Assembly (NCBI RefSeq): GCF_014191255.1
Contig: NZ_JACHWH010000011.1
Location: forward strand, 62,001 to 126,000
Source: Amycolatopsis bartoniae
Lineage (GTDB): Bacteria; Actinomycetota; Actinomycetes; Mycobacteriales; Pseudonocardiaceae
Reading direction: 5' to 3'
Length of the DNA stretch: 64,000 bases
The notes beneath the pieces are model-generated. The model saw only the letters and a program-made list of their open reading frames with translations, had not been told where the DNA came from and ran no database searches. The position numbers were made by a program, and so were the translations under genes. Positions 10,901-19,500 of the stretch are shown piece by piece (the stretch's first letter is position 1; each line of letters begins with the position of its first letter).

Positions 10901-11471
10901 TGTCAGGTGCCTGGTCGGTCCGGTCGACCGACAGGATGAGCCCGTTGACGCCGGCTGCGGTTGCGGCGTCGCGCGGAGCCGCCGCTACGTGGGCGCTGGC
11001 CGGTGTCGCAGTCGGCGTTTTCGCGTGTGGGCCAGCCGTGCCCGGTTTCGGGACAACGGGTGCGAGCCACACCGGTAACGTACCGGCTCTTACCGCGCCT
11101 GCTCCGGCTGCCGCTGGAGCAGGCGCGGCATGGCCTGCGGCGGATAGGCTGACATCTGCGTTGCCGGTGGGCCAAGTTACGGGCGCGGCTTTCCACTGGG
11201 GGACCGGCTTCGGCTGCTGGTAATGGCTGACCACCGGCGCCACGGGCGTCGTCTTGTCCTTGGCCACGGACGGAGCGGAGACGTTGGGTTTGCCCGCCTG
11301 TGGTGTGGCGTCTGCTTGGGGCGCGAGGGCTGCGGTGAGGCCGGCGAGGAGAGCGAAGATGGCCAAGAAATGGCCGGCGGAGAAACGGTGTCTCCGCCGG
11401 CCGGCAAATCCAGCATGCTGGGTTCTGATTCTGATTCTGGTTCTGGACACACGTCTGCCCGCAGCGAACAT
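4905..11471 (-). CDS. Giant secreted RHS-repeat polymorphic toxin with glycine-zipper C-terminal domain
   Basis: A 2188-aa protein. A long basic N-region and hydrophobic segment (LAIFALLAGLTAALA) form the signal peptide, ending near residue 55. Residues ~290-480 hold the SpvB/RHS-type entry domain (SYPISVPDVPGGLKPQVALS). About 900-1850 contain many YD..GR RHS repeats. The conserved end of the RHS barrel reads LGAREYDAVTGRFLSADP and closes with DPTGL at residues 1920-1924. The variable tip of ~264 residues follows. It is Pro-rich, then amphipathic, and ends in a Gly/Ala-rich hydrophobic stretch (GATIGTAIAPGVGTIIGAGV and onward) with repeated GxxxG spacing, like glycine-zipper pore formers. No nuclease motif is seen there. 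The probable immunity gene follows 9 nt downstream. The start lies in an inverted repeat shared with the LamG giant and has AAAGGGG upstream. Confidence 0.9.
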   Translation of the reverse strand: MFAAGRRVSRTRIRIRTQHAGFAGRRRHRFSAGHFLAIFALLAGLTAALAPQADATPQAGKPNVSAPSVAKDKTTPVAPVVSHYQQPKPVPQWKAAPVTWPTGNADVSLSAAGHAAPAPAAAGAGAVRAGTLPVWLAPVVPKPGTAGPHAKTPTATPASAHVAAAPRDAATAAGVNGLILSVDRTDQAPDTGTVRLTLGYSQFADAFGGDWASRLHLVTLPACALTTPAVPACRTQTSLASTTDTHDGTVAADVALPGTSTAAFPKSASAANVLVAATSSPSGSGGNFTATSLKPSGSWQAGGSADAFTWSYPISVPDVPGGLKPQVALSYDSQVVDGLTSSTNNQASWLGDGWDYSPGYIERSYQTCHQNPTGSTQTWDNCWTANNVVTLSLAGKTTTLVKDDTTGRYHPQNDSNERVEYKTGGVNGSQGGEYFIVTASDGTQYYFGLNQLPGYVTGNAQTNSVWTEPVYSTSSSADEPAGCYNTSFAQSFCQLAYRWNLDYVVDPHSDVVSYFYNKENNFYAADLGTTATAASGYTRGGYLTSIQYGQQAGAVYTTSPAAKVVFNVTGRCNTTSGCAASSETTANSSSWPDVPFDLNCASGASCSAQSPSFWTENALGSIQTYALVGTTETLVDSWALTHSLPPVSDPNTKPALWLNTIRQTGQDTTGGGSTTPITLPPVSFSPVAENNRVNLSSGLPWITRNRIQTITTETGETITVDYTLAFGSTPACTPANVPAEPSANGMLCFPDYWTPAGATTPTLDWFNKYIVDSVTEHDPTGGSNDDIETRYTPAGVAAWHYNDSPLTPTTPVNQRTWDQWRGFSGMTVSTGTAPDPVTNTYYAYFRGMNGDTLPNNGTRSAAVQDVHGDPASVDSDQFTGMTYETVVYNGDSAVANIVSDMITSPWTSIATATHAMGSGLPALQAFLVGNTDKRVYTPLASGTTRETETDYTHDAYGRVTRTNDLGDVSIASQHLCSSTTYADNTTAWILNKPSEVLTVSIPCTTTPTYPQNAVSDKKTSYDSQAWNTPPTKGDATQTQDAISSTGTGSTAAWTYATTSATYDQYGRTLTSTNADNHKTATVYIPTTGAEPTGVNVTDPLGHTTKTTYDALRELPTRIVDPAQYVTTEQYDALGRLTAVYKPGNSATSGAPSLKYTYTVSDSAPSIVDTYTENDDVTYRVSETFYDALLRERETQTQTPDNERTITDTTYNTDGWKSASTDPYLDSNPVAPTYVQAQAGKVPSATAYSYDAAGRKTADIAYSNGNSTWQTTYTYGGNWTTTVPPAGGTATTTFTDARGNTTDLYQYHADVPTDPIHDPASDYSATQYSYTPANKQAAVTDPAGNTWSYGYDLPGNQTRAVDPDTGTTANTYDAAGLLKTTTDGRGKQVTIDYDNDGRKTDTYNSTGGAAKSSSTMIATWGYDSQAVGYPDTTTAFSGGDTYTQTVIGYTSFAEPIGVTTTLTGTDAALLPAGGVTTYYGYSFTGRLNGENDAAVGGLGQEATEVGSDEFGEPVSLSSTGDIASIYVSAVGYDHYGKPLQYTFPATAGNVWLTLKYDQQTQKLTEATATDSHQSTAVDDTTYSYSNGPVSPGAGLVTSVTDAQNGGATTDTQCFTYDYAQRLSQAWTGIDGCSATPTPGNSPSVGGPTPYWQSWTYDAAGDRLTQTDHDVTGTTSNDTTTTYNYPAAGSSTDQPHTLTSTTATGPQAGANIGSYTYDASGDTTSISGGATGNQTLTWTDQGKLATDATTNGMTSYVYDADGNPIVRRDPGQTTLFAGDEQIVLNTTTNVLTATRFYSIGGQIVAARSSLPNGNSGTPQYLIPDRQSTDLLAIDSDTYAVTRRQYLPFGQTRGATPTTWPAGNKGFVDGTPDTITNLENLGAREYDAVTGRFLSADPVFEAASPTQMGGYDYAANNPTTQSDPTGLEPLVNPDCPDVQCRNDYYGGSWSGNSGGAPQEPAADKPRQGSRPTTTGRAPQPDDDITTLNYNWQELMKELLSAAPTDSSLVCGNNDIPLKNGCTDGNLAAAAAGAVNGAIEAVGQQTTKASNALRAGSSDGARTMNALRNNPLLKNLGRLGRSGEVKWGGRFLLGVGAALSAWGDIDSALDDGESPGKAVAIGVGEAVLNTAVSYTSTLAGLSLGATIGTAIAPGVGTIIGAGVGALVGAAVGVGVNNVLNAGVSAVRRIFHW

Positions 11472-11621
11472 CGAACCGCCCCTTTCGCCCAGGGGGTCAC
11501 GAGTGGAATCCCCCAGTCAGAGAACATCCGCAACCGGCCGAAAGACGCAGGGCGGTCAGTAGAAGACAGTAAACATCAACAACCCCACACCACAGCATCC
11601 ATTAGAGTGACACCAAACCGC
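11302..11621. repeat. Left arm of 320/314-bp inverted repeat (5' UTR plus signal-peptide cassette)
   Basis: Read on the minus strand, this segment matches 13223-13536 on the plus strand base for base, except for one 6-bp duplication (AATCAG repeated) that adds Ile-Arg to the RHS leader. It carries about 150 bp upstream of the ATG at 11471 and codons 1-56 of the RHS gene. Identity stops sharply at both ends: GCGGTTTGG on the outside, GCCACACC at the end of the signal-peptide region. Confidence 0.95.
11372..11402 (-). other. Perfect 12-bp stem-loop inside the RHS signal-peptide codons
   Basis: GGCCGGCGGAGA and TCTCCGCCGGCC flank a 7-nt loop. It is the same structure as at 13436-13466 in the LamG gene, carried by the inverted repeat. 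Confidence 0.7.
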
Positions 11622-11888
11622 TCCAGTATGCCGAACAGACCAGAGCAGACGACTAAACAGCGCAATGATAAGCGGCGACTGATGCCCGCTTTACAATCAT
11701 TTTTCACTATGACCTTTTTGTCGTGACTTCCTTTGCTTTCCATCCGGGCGTGTGTCGAATACTCTCGCCAAGCCACGCGTCCTACGTGGACGGTCGCGTC
11801 GGCGGATTCCCCCGGTAGTGCTGTCGAGGCCGGGGACGGGCACCGGCAATGTGGTCACCGGCCGATCGAGGGTGTGGGGAGTGCAATC

Positions 11889-13172
11889 GTGACAACCAGG
11901 CTTTTTCCGTCGCGCAGAACTGCCGTCGGTTTCCTGCTCGTGATGGCTCTGACCGTCGGTTTCCTAGGTGCAGCAAGGGCACCGCAAGCGGCGGCGACGG
12001 GGGCCGGGTCGGCTTACGTGCCGGTGACTCCGGCGCGACTGCTGGACACGCGCACCGCCGGCCCTGGTGGTTCCGACCTACCGCTCGGAGAAGGCGCCAC
12101 ACTCTCGCTGCAGGTGGCCGGACGGGACGGGTTGCCGTCCGATCCCAGTCAGCTCACCTCAGTGGTCCTGAACGTCACGATCGTGAATCCCACGGCTAGC
12201 AGCTTCCTGACACTGTACCCGGACGGCTCCACCCGCCCGATCACCACGAACCTGAACTTCACGGCGGGACAGACCACAGCGAACATGGCGATCGTCCCTG
12301 TGTCGACCGCGAACGGCACCGTCGCGGTCTACAACAAGAACGGGACGACCGACCTTCTCGTCGATGTGGCCGGCTACTACACCCCGGCCGCCGCCGGGGC
12401 GAGCACCTACGACACAGTCGCTTCCACGAGGATCCTGGACACCCGGAACGGCACAGGCGAAACCAACGGCACACCCGCTCCGGTTGGTGTGGGCGCCACC
12501 CTCCCGGTGACGGTCGAAGGCGTCGCGGGAGTACCGACCACGGGGGTTACCGCTGTGGTGCTGAACCTCACCTCGGCCGGCTCCACCCTGGGCAGTTTCC
12601 TGACGGCCTATCCCGACGGCACGACCCGGCCGAGCACCTCGAGTCTGGACTTCGCCGCGGGCGAGACGGCCGCCAACCTCGTGATCGTTCCCTTGCCCGC
12701 CAACACTACCCAGATCGACATCTACAATCGCAACGGCACGACCGACGTGGTCGCCGACCTGTTCGGGTACTACACATCCGGCACGGGCGCTACCTTTGTG
12801 CCAGTGTCACCGACCAGGATGCTGGACACGCGAACCGCGGGTACGGGTGGCATCGACGCGCCACTCAGCGCGAACACCCCGCTGAAACTACAGATCACGG
12901 GCGTCGACGGAGTTCCGGCGGATTCGTCCTCGGTCACCGTGACCGCAGTCGTTTTGCACCTGACCGTTGTCAACCCCACCGACGCCAGCTTCCTGACCGC
13001 GTATCCCGACGGCACCGGCCGGCCCATTACGTCGAACCTCAACTTCTCCTCCGGTCAACTCATCTCCAATCTCGTGATCGCCTCCGTCGGCCCGGATGGC
13101 GCGGTCGACGTGGTCAACAAATTCGGCACCACTGACCTGGTAGTCGATATATCCGGCTATTACAGCTCTTGA
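11889..13172 (+). CDS. Exported three-repeat surface protein (LLDTR...GYY repeats)
   Basis: A 427-aa protein whose signal peptide runs over residues ~1-36 (RTAVGFLLVMALTVGFLGAA, then an AAA/ATG cleavage region). Three repeats of ~125-130 residues follow. Each opens with a V.P.R(L/M)LDTR motif, has a central 'V(V)LN(V/L)T' strand and a FLT.YPDG..RP motif, and ends with D(L/V)..D..GYY. The repeat is common in actinobacterial extracellular proteins and is all-beta in appearance; no enzymatic residues stand out. The GTG at 11889 is chosen because GGGGAG sits 7 nt upstream and the signal peptide starts there; a longer frame from 11733 has no support. The 267 bases before it contain an AT-rich tract (11690-11745). 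The gene lies exactly between the two inverted-repeat arms. Confidence 0.85.
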   Translation: MTTRLFPSRRTAVGFLLVMALTVGFLGAARAPQAAATGAGSAYVPVTPARLLDTRTAGPGGSDLPLGEGATLSLQVAGRDGLPSDPSQLTSVVLNVTIVNPTASSFLTLYPDGSTRPITTNLNFTAGQTTANMAIVPVSTANGTVAVYNKNGTTDLLVDVAGYYTPAAAGASTYDTVASTRILDTRNGTGETNGTPAPVGVGATLPVTVEGVAGVPTTGVTAVVLNLTSAGSTLGSFLTAYPDGTTRPSTSSLDFAAGETAANLVIVPLPANTTQIDIYNRNGTTDVVADLFGYYTSGTGATFVPVSPTRMLDTRTAGTGGIDAPLSANTPLKLQITGVDGVPADSSSVTVTAVVLHLTVVNPTDASFLTAYPDGTGRPITSNLNFSSGQLISNLVIASVGPDGAVDVVNKFGTTDLVVDISGYYSS

Positions 13173-13222
13173 GCGTTTGCGCATGAACCGTCGGCCGGAA
13201 TGTTCAGATTCGGGTTGTTTGG

Positions 13223-13536
13223 GCGGTTTGGTGTCACTCTAATGGATGCTGTGGTGTGGGGTTGTTGATGTTTACTGTCTTCTACTGACCGCCCTGCGTC
13301 TTTCGGCCGGTTGCGGATGTTCTCTGACTGGGGGATTCCACTCGTGACCCCCTGGGCGAAAGGGGCGGTTCGATGTTCGCTGCGGGCAGACGTGTGTCCA
13401 GAACCAGAATCAGAACCCAGCATGCTGGATTTGCCGGCCGGCGGAGACACCGTTTCTCCGCCGGCCATTTCTTGGCCATCTTCGCTCTCCTCGCCGGCCT
13501 CACCGCAGCCCTCGCGCCCCAAGCAGACGCCACACC
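13223..13536. repeat. Right arm of 314/320-bp inverted repeat (5' UTR plus signal-peptide cassette)
   Basis: This is the plus-strand partner of 11302-11621. It includes about 150 bp before the ATG at 13373, with AAAGGGG as ribosome site and a GGGGG/CCCCC hairpin at about 13330-13353 in the leader, and the first ~54 codons of the LamG gene. The arms are 1,601 bp apart. Confidence 0.95.
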
Positions 13537-16500
13537 GCTAAACCCGAGCGGAACCGGCCGGCTCGAAGCATCGGGGCAGCCGGCGCCTGCCCCAGCAACA
13601 CCGTCGACCAGCCCCAACCCGTCGGCGACCGCCAGCCCCGCACAGGAAACGGCGATGGACGCTGCAGCCGCGACGGCTCGCTCGTCGGGGAAGAGCACGC
13701 CGGTGGATGCCCTGACCACGGAAACCCAGCAAGTCACCGCTGACGCCAAGGGCGGGTTCACACTCACCGAGAACCTCGGTCCGGTCCGCACCCGCCAGCA
13801 AGGGAAATGGGTTCCGCTCGACCTGACCTTGCACCCCAACGGCAACGGGACATTCTCGCCGACCGCCACCGCCTATGGAACCGTGACCTTCTCGGGCGGC
13901 GGCACGACGCCCTTGGCAACCACGACCTCCGGCGGCACAACCTTCTCCGTGTCCTGGCCTTCACCGTTACCCTCGCCTACCGTTCGTGGTGACCAAGCTA
14001 CCTACCCGGCGGTCTACCCCGGCGTGGATCTGGTGGTGAACGCGAACGCGGCGGGCGGGTTCTCCGATGTCCTGGTCGTACATGACGCCGCAGCAGCGAA
14101 GAATCCGGCGCTCGCCCATCTCACGCTGCCGGTGGACGTCAGAGGTGGCCGCCTCGCTTCCACGACCGCAGGTGGACTCAGGCTCACGCCCCAAAACCCC
14201 GGTCGCAGCCTGATCGGTGAAACACCGGCCGTCTGGGACTCCAATCAAGCGCTGCCGTCCGCACCGGTGGCGCCCAATGCGAAGCCGTCCACTCCGGTTG
14301 CCGCGGACCCGTCCGACGTGCATCACGCGGGTCTTGTCGCCCACACCTCGCCAATGCCGATTCGACTGACCACGTCCGAGGTCGGACTGACTCCCGACCC
14401 GAAGGTCCTTAACGGGCCCAACACCGTATACCCGGTCTACATCGATCCCTCGGTGCAGTGGCAGGACACGGCCGGCGCCGGCCTGGGTTATGCCGAAGTC
14501 AAGCAAGGCGGGGTGTGTCACGGCACCTCGTTCTACAACGGCGCCAGCACCGACGGTGAGCCTATGGGCGTCGGCTACAACGGCTGGCCCTCGACTCCGC
14601 TGTGCATCGGTATCGAACGGACGTATTACCAGTGGCAACTGCCGACCGGCCTGCTCGCCGGCGCGGTCATCAACCAAGCCACAGTCACCACCGCGAAGGA
14701 ATACTCTTCGTCCTGCGTAACCACAAGGGACTATCTGCACCTGGCCGGGGCGCTGCCGACCGTGAACGGAGCCCCCTACGTGTCCTGGGACAATCAGCAA
14801 GGCCCCGGTCCGGTCGTCGGGTTCGTGGACTTCGGGCCCGCCTTCAACCCGGACTATTGCTCGACTGCCCCACGCGCGGTATACGGCGGCTTCGACGTGA
14901 CGGGCTGGATCGATCCCCGCTGGCCGACTGCCACGTTTTCGCTCACTGGAGACGAATCCCTCAACCGCGACAATTTCGCCCGCTTCGCCCCGAGCGTCGA
15001 CAGCGTCAACATTATTCAACCTGCGCTGGACATCAAATTCAATCGCCCGCCCAACACGCCGTTACCGGTCAAGGCTTTCTCCGGTTCGAACAACGTCGGC
15101 TGCAACACCAATCCCACTGGGCCGTACCCCTACATGGGCAAGACGATGGTGAACAACGCCCCAGCGCTGGTTGCCAACATCAGCGACCCGGACAACAACG
15201 TGGTGCAGGCCAAGTTCCAGTACTGGGTCTCCGGCAGTTCCACCATGAACACTGCCAGCTCGCCGGATCTATCGTCGGGCAGCAACGCGATGGTGTCACT
15301 GAGTCAATCCTTTGTTTCCGGCTTGTCGAATGGGCAGGTCGTCAATTGGAACGTGTCCACCTTCGACGGCCAATTATGGAGCCCGTGGTCCGCGACCTGC
15401 CATTTCACGGCGGAACCGACCGCGCCTACGGAACCGGCGATCGCGTCAGCCGACGGGACGTACCAAAGCACAGAAGCCGGCCAGACTGCGGCTACCACAC
15501 CTCCGGCCGACCGGTGGTTGCTCAACGACGGCAACGCTTCACCTACCGCCGCGGACACAGCCAAGACCAATCCGTCCACACTCACCGGTAATGCCGTGGC
15601 CTGGTCACAAGATCCGACCGAGGGCGAGGTGTTGGCTTTTGGCGACGAGACGGGGTATGCGGTGACGAAGACCTCGGCCGTGAACACCGCCGCCTCGTTC
15701 TCGGTGTCTGCGTGGGTAAAGCTGACCAGCACCCGCGCCTACTACACCGCCGTCGGTCAGGGTGGCACGAACATGGGCGGGTTCTACCTGCAATACAACA
15801 AGAATCTGAATGCGTGGGCGTTCGTGCTCCCTGGCAGTGACTCGACCTCCGCCCCGCAGTTCATCGCGCACGACACCAAAGCACCGACATTGGGTGCCTG
15901 GACGAATCTGGTGGGCACCTTCGACGCCACATCCCGGACGGTGAGTCTCTACGTCAACGGCGTGCTCGTCGGCACGGCCACTGGCGCCACGCCGTGGAGC
16001 GCCACAGGACCGTTGACCATCGGGGGAGTCCAGCTCACCGGGGGCGCGGCGAACAACTTATTCAACGGCTCGATCAGCGACGTACAAGTCTACTCCACCG
16101 CATTGCCCGCCAGTGATGCCGCCGTGATCAAGACTCCGATCCGAACGTTCACCGGCAGTGCGCAGGCCGGCACTCCGGGCACGTTCACGCTGTCCACGCC
16201 CAGCTCGAACGCAACCGAGATCGTTTATGGCGTTGATCAGGCTCCGTCCACCAGCAGCCCGCCCGCTTCCCAGATCGCGTCCAACTTCACCGGGGGGACC
16301 GCCGCCGTGCCGGCCGGACGCTGGAAACTCGCCGACGGCACCGGCACGACTGCCACCGACACCGGCGGCGCGCACAACGCGACCTTGTCCGCGACCGGCG
16401 CGAGCTGGGTGCAAGACGCCAGCCGCAACAGCCAGGTGCTGGCGTTGAACGGCTCGGCCGGCGACGCTGCCACCGCAGGCCCGGTGATCACCACCAACGC

Positions 16501-19500
16501 CTCCTACTCCGTCTCGGCCTGGGTCAAGCTGGCCGATACCAACAACTACTACACAGCGTTGAGCCAGGCCGGTCGTAACGTAGGCGGGTTCTACCTGCAA
16601 TACAACAAGAACCTCAACGCGTGGGCGATCGTCGTCCCGGCATCCGACTCCACCAGCGCGAGCCAGTTCATCGTGCACGCCAGTGCCGCTCCCACGGTCA
16701 ACAAGTGGACCAATCTGGCGGCCACCGTGGACGGCAGCAATGGCACGATCACCCTCTACATCAACGGTGTCGCTGCCGGGACCGTCACCGACACCTCGCT
16801 GTGGAACGCCACCGGGCCGCTCACCATCGGCGCGGTCACCCCGACCGGTGCGGCGGCCGGGAACTTCTTCGCCGGCGACATCGCCGACGTCCAGGTTTAC
16901 GGCCGCGCCCTGACCGCGACCGAAGTCGCCGGCATGTACGCGACCGTCACAGTGACGCTCACACCGCACGCGCCTGGCCCACACACCCTCTACGCCTACG
17001 CCGAAGACGCCGCCGGCGACATCTCCGGGTTCAGCACCAACGCCTACCACTTCCAGGCCATCGGAGATCCCGCCGACACCACAACCTGCATCAGCTGGTC
17101 GACATGCCTGGGCTCCAGGTACGGCAACGCCGCAGCGCACACGGGCACCACCAGCACGGGCGCAGGGGCGGACGGAACCAACAGCATCTCCTCCGCCGAT
17201 CTGCAGGCCGCTGGATGGTCTCCGAACGGCACGATCACCGTCGACGGAGCCACGTTCGCTCTGCCGAACTTCGGCAACGGCTCGGACAATATCCTGTCCG
17301 CCAACCAAACCCTTAGCACGCCGTTCGGTCCGGGCCCGCTCACGCAGGCCGGCACCACCTCACTGGTGTTCCTAGCGACGTCCACGGCCGACACGACGCC
17401 GAACCCAGGCGGATCGGGCCGGTGCCCCTCGTCAGCGAGCTCATCCGCCCCCTTTGTCCCCAGTGGCACAGCCGAGGCAGGCACCTACATGTTCAGCGGC
17501 ACTAACCCCGCGGAACTGTGCGTGCCCACCGGTACCATCAGCTACAGCACCGGCACCCCCCAGACCTTCGCCCTCAGCGTCCCGGACTGGCTCAACGGGC
17601 CGCAGTCACTGGCGGCTGTCACGCTCCCGCATCTGAATACACCGACCGGTCAGGACAGTAGCAAGCACCCGAAGATCTACGCGGTATCCGTCCCTCTCAA
17701 ACCGGGCGCGACCGCGCCGGTGAACATCACATCGATCACCCTGCCCGACGTGTCGAGCCACGCCGACGCGGGCAGCCAGGCCCTGCACATCTTCGGCATG
17801 GCCCTGCGCAACACCACCACAGCCAATGCCCCGTCCGGCCAGACCTGGACCGCCGGCTGGGCCAGCCCGACCGAAGGCAACTACAACTTCAACGGCGCAG
17901 CGATCAACAACCAGACCTATCGCATAGCCCTGAAACCGACCCTGTCCGGCGACAGCGTGCGCATTAAACTCGACAACGCCCTGGGCACCAGCCCACTGAA
18001 CATCGGGTCCGCCACTATCGCCCTCGCCGCCACCCCCGGCGTCCCCACCGCCACCCCAGTCGCCGGCACCACAACCACCCTCACGTTCAGTGGTAACCCC
18101 ACCACGACCATCCCCGAAGGGGGGATGGTCTACTCCGACCCTGTCACCGGACTCCACGTCACTGCCGGCCAGTACGTCCTGGTCTCCTTCTGGCTCAACA
18201 ACCCCACGACCATCCCCTACCTACCCGAACACACCTGGTCCGACACCGCCTGGGAATACACCGCCCCCGCCAGCACCACCAGCCACGCCGCCGACACCAG
18301 CGGCAGCGCCTTCACCGGCACCAACGGGGCATTCAGCAACCTGGTTACCGGTCTGGACATCGCTACCTCCGGCACACCCACGCAGGCCGTGCTCGGTGAC
18401 AACCTCATCGACCCGACCCAGCCCAACGCAAATGCCAACATCCAAGTGGATTTGGCCGCCAACCTGAGCACGGCAGAGCCCACAGCGCCTGCCGCGTACG
18501 GCAGCATCGGCGAAGGCATCGAAGCCAACCAAATCACCGTGGACAACCCGGAAACCTTCAACGGCGGAGCCGTCGGCGGCCCCTCGGCCCTGTCTCGCAT
18601 CGACCGCGACATCCTCGACCAACCCGGCATCACCACCGTCATCCTCAACGAAGGACTCGAGGACGTCCTGCACAATCCGGGGCCACAAGGCGCCAGCACC
18701 ATCAAAGCCGCCTACGAACAGCTCATCGCCTACCTCAGCGCCTATCACATCAAGGTCATCGCGGTCACGCTCACGCCCTGCGCGGGCTATACCGGAGGGG
18801 GCGCGAACGACCCCTGTACGACCGGAACCGGCGGTGTCGACGATGCCCGTAAAACGGTCAACAGTTCCATTCGGAACCGTGATAACGGGCTTATCAGCTT
18901 CGTCATTGACGCCGACCAGGTAATCGGGCAGGCAGTGAACGACCCCGACTCTGATCCCGTTCCACTCAACCCCGATGCCACCACCACGGACAAAGCCAAC
19001 CTCACCCCGGCCGGATACGCTGCACTCACCTCTGCCTACATGGGCCCGCAACACACATGGGCGCTCGACGACGCCCGCATAGGCGGCACCGACACCGATG
19101 CCGCCGACAGTATCGCCGGTACCAAAACTCCCTACATGGCCAACAACGATCTCACCGTCACCTCACAAGACGCCAACCTGTCCGCATCGGGCGCGACCTG
19201 GATCACCGACTCCACTGGCAGGAACGCGCTCGGCCTTGACGGAGCGGGCGACGCCATCACCAGCGGGCCGGTGGTGGACACGACCCACAGCTTCACTATC
19301 TCGGTCTGGGCCTACCTGACTGGCAGCGCCCTACCCGCTTCCGACACCGACATCGTCTCCCAAGACGGCACCAACACCAGCGCCGCCACACTCCAATACG
19401 TCGCCGCCGACGGGAAATGGGCATTCACCATGTCCACCGGCGACGCTCCCGGCTCCACCCAGCTACGCGCACTTTCCCAGTTCGCCCCGACCCTCAACAC

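Noticed and set aside
13967..17308. Minus-strand frames of 350 and 416 codons in the LamG gene
   Set aside because: They have Arg/Gly/Val-rich shadow composition, no ribosome site and no recognisable domain, while the plus frame is clearly coding.
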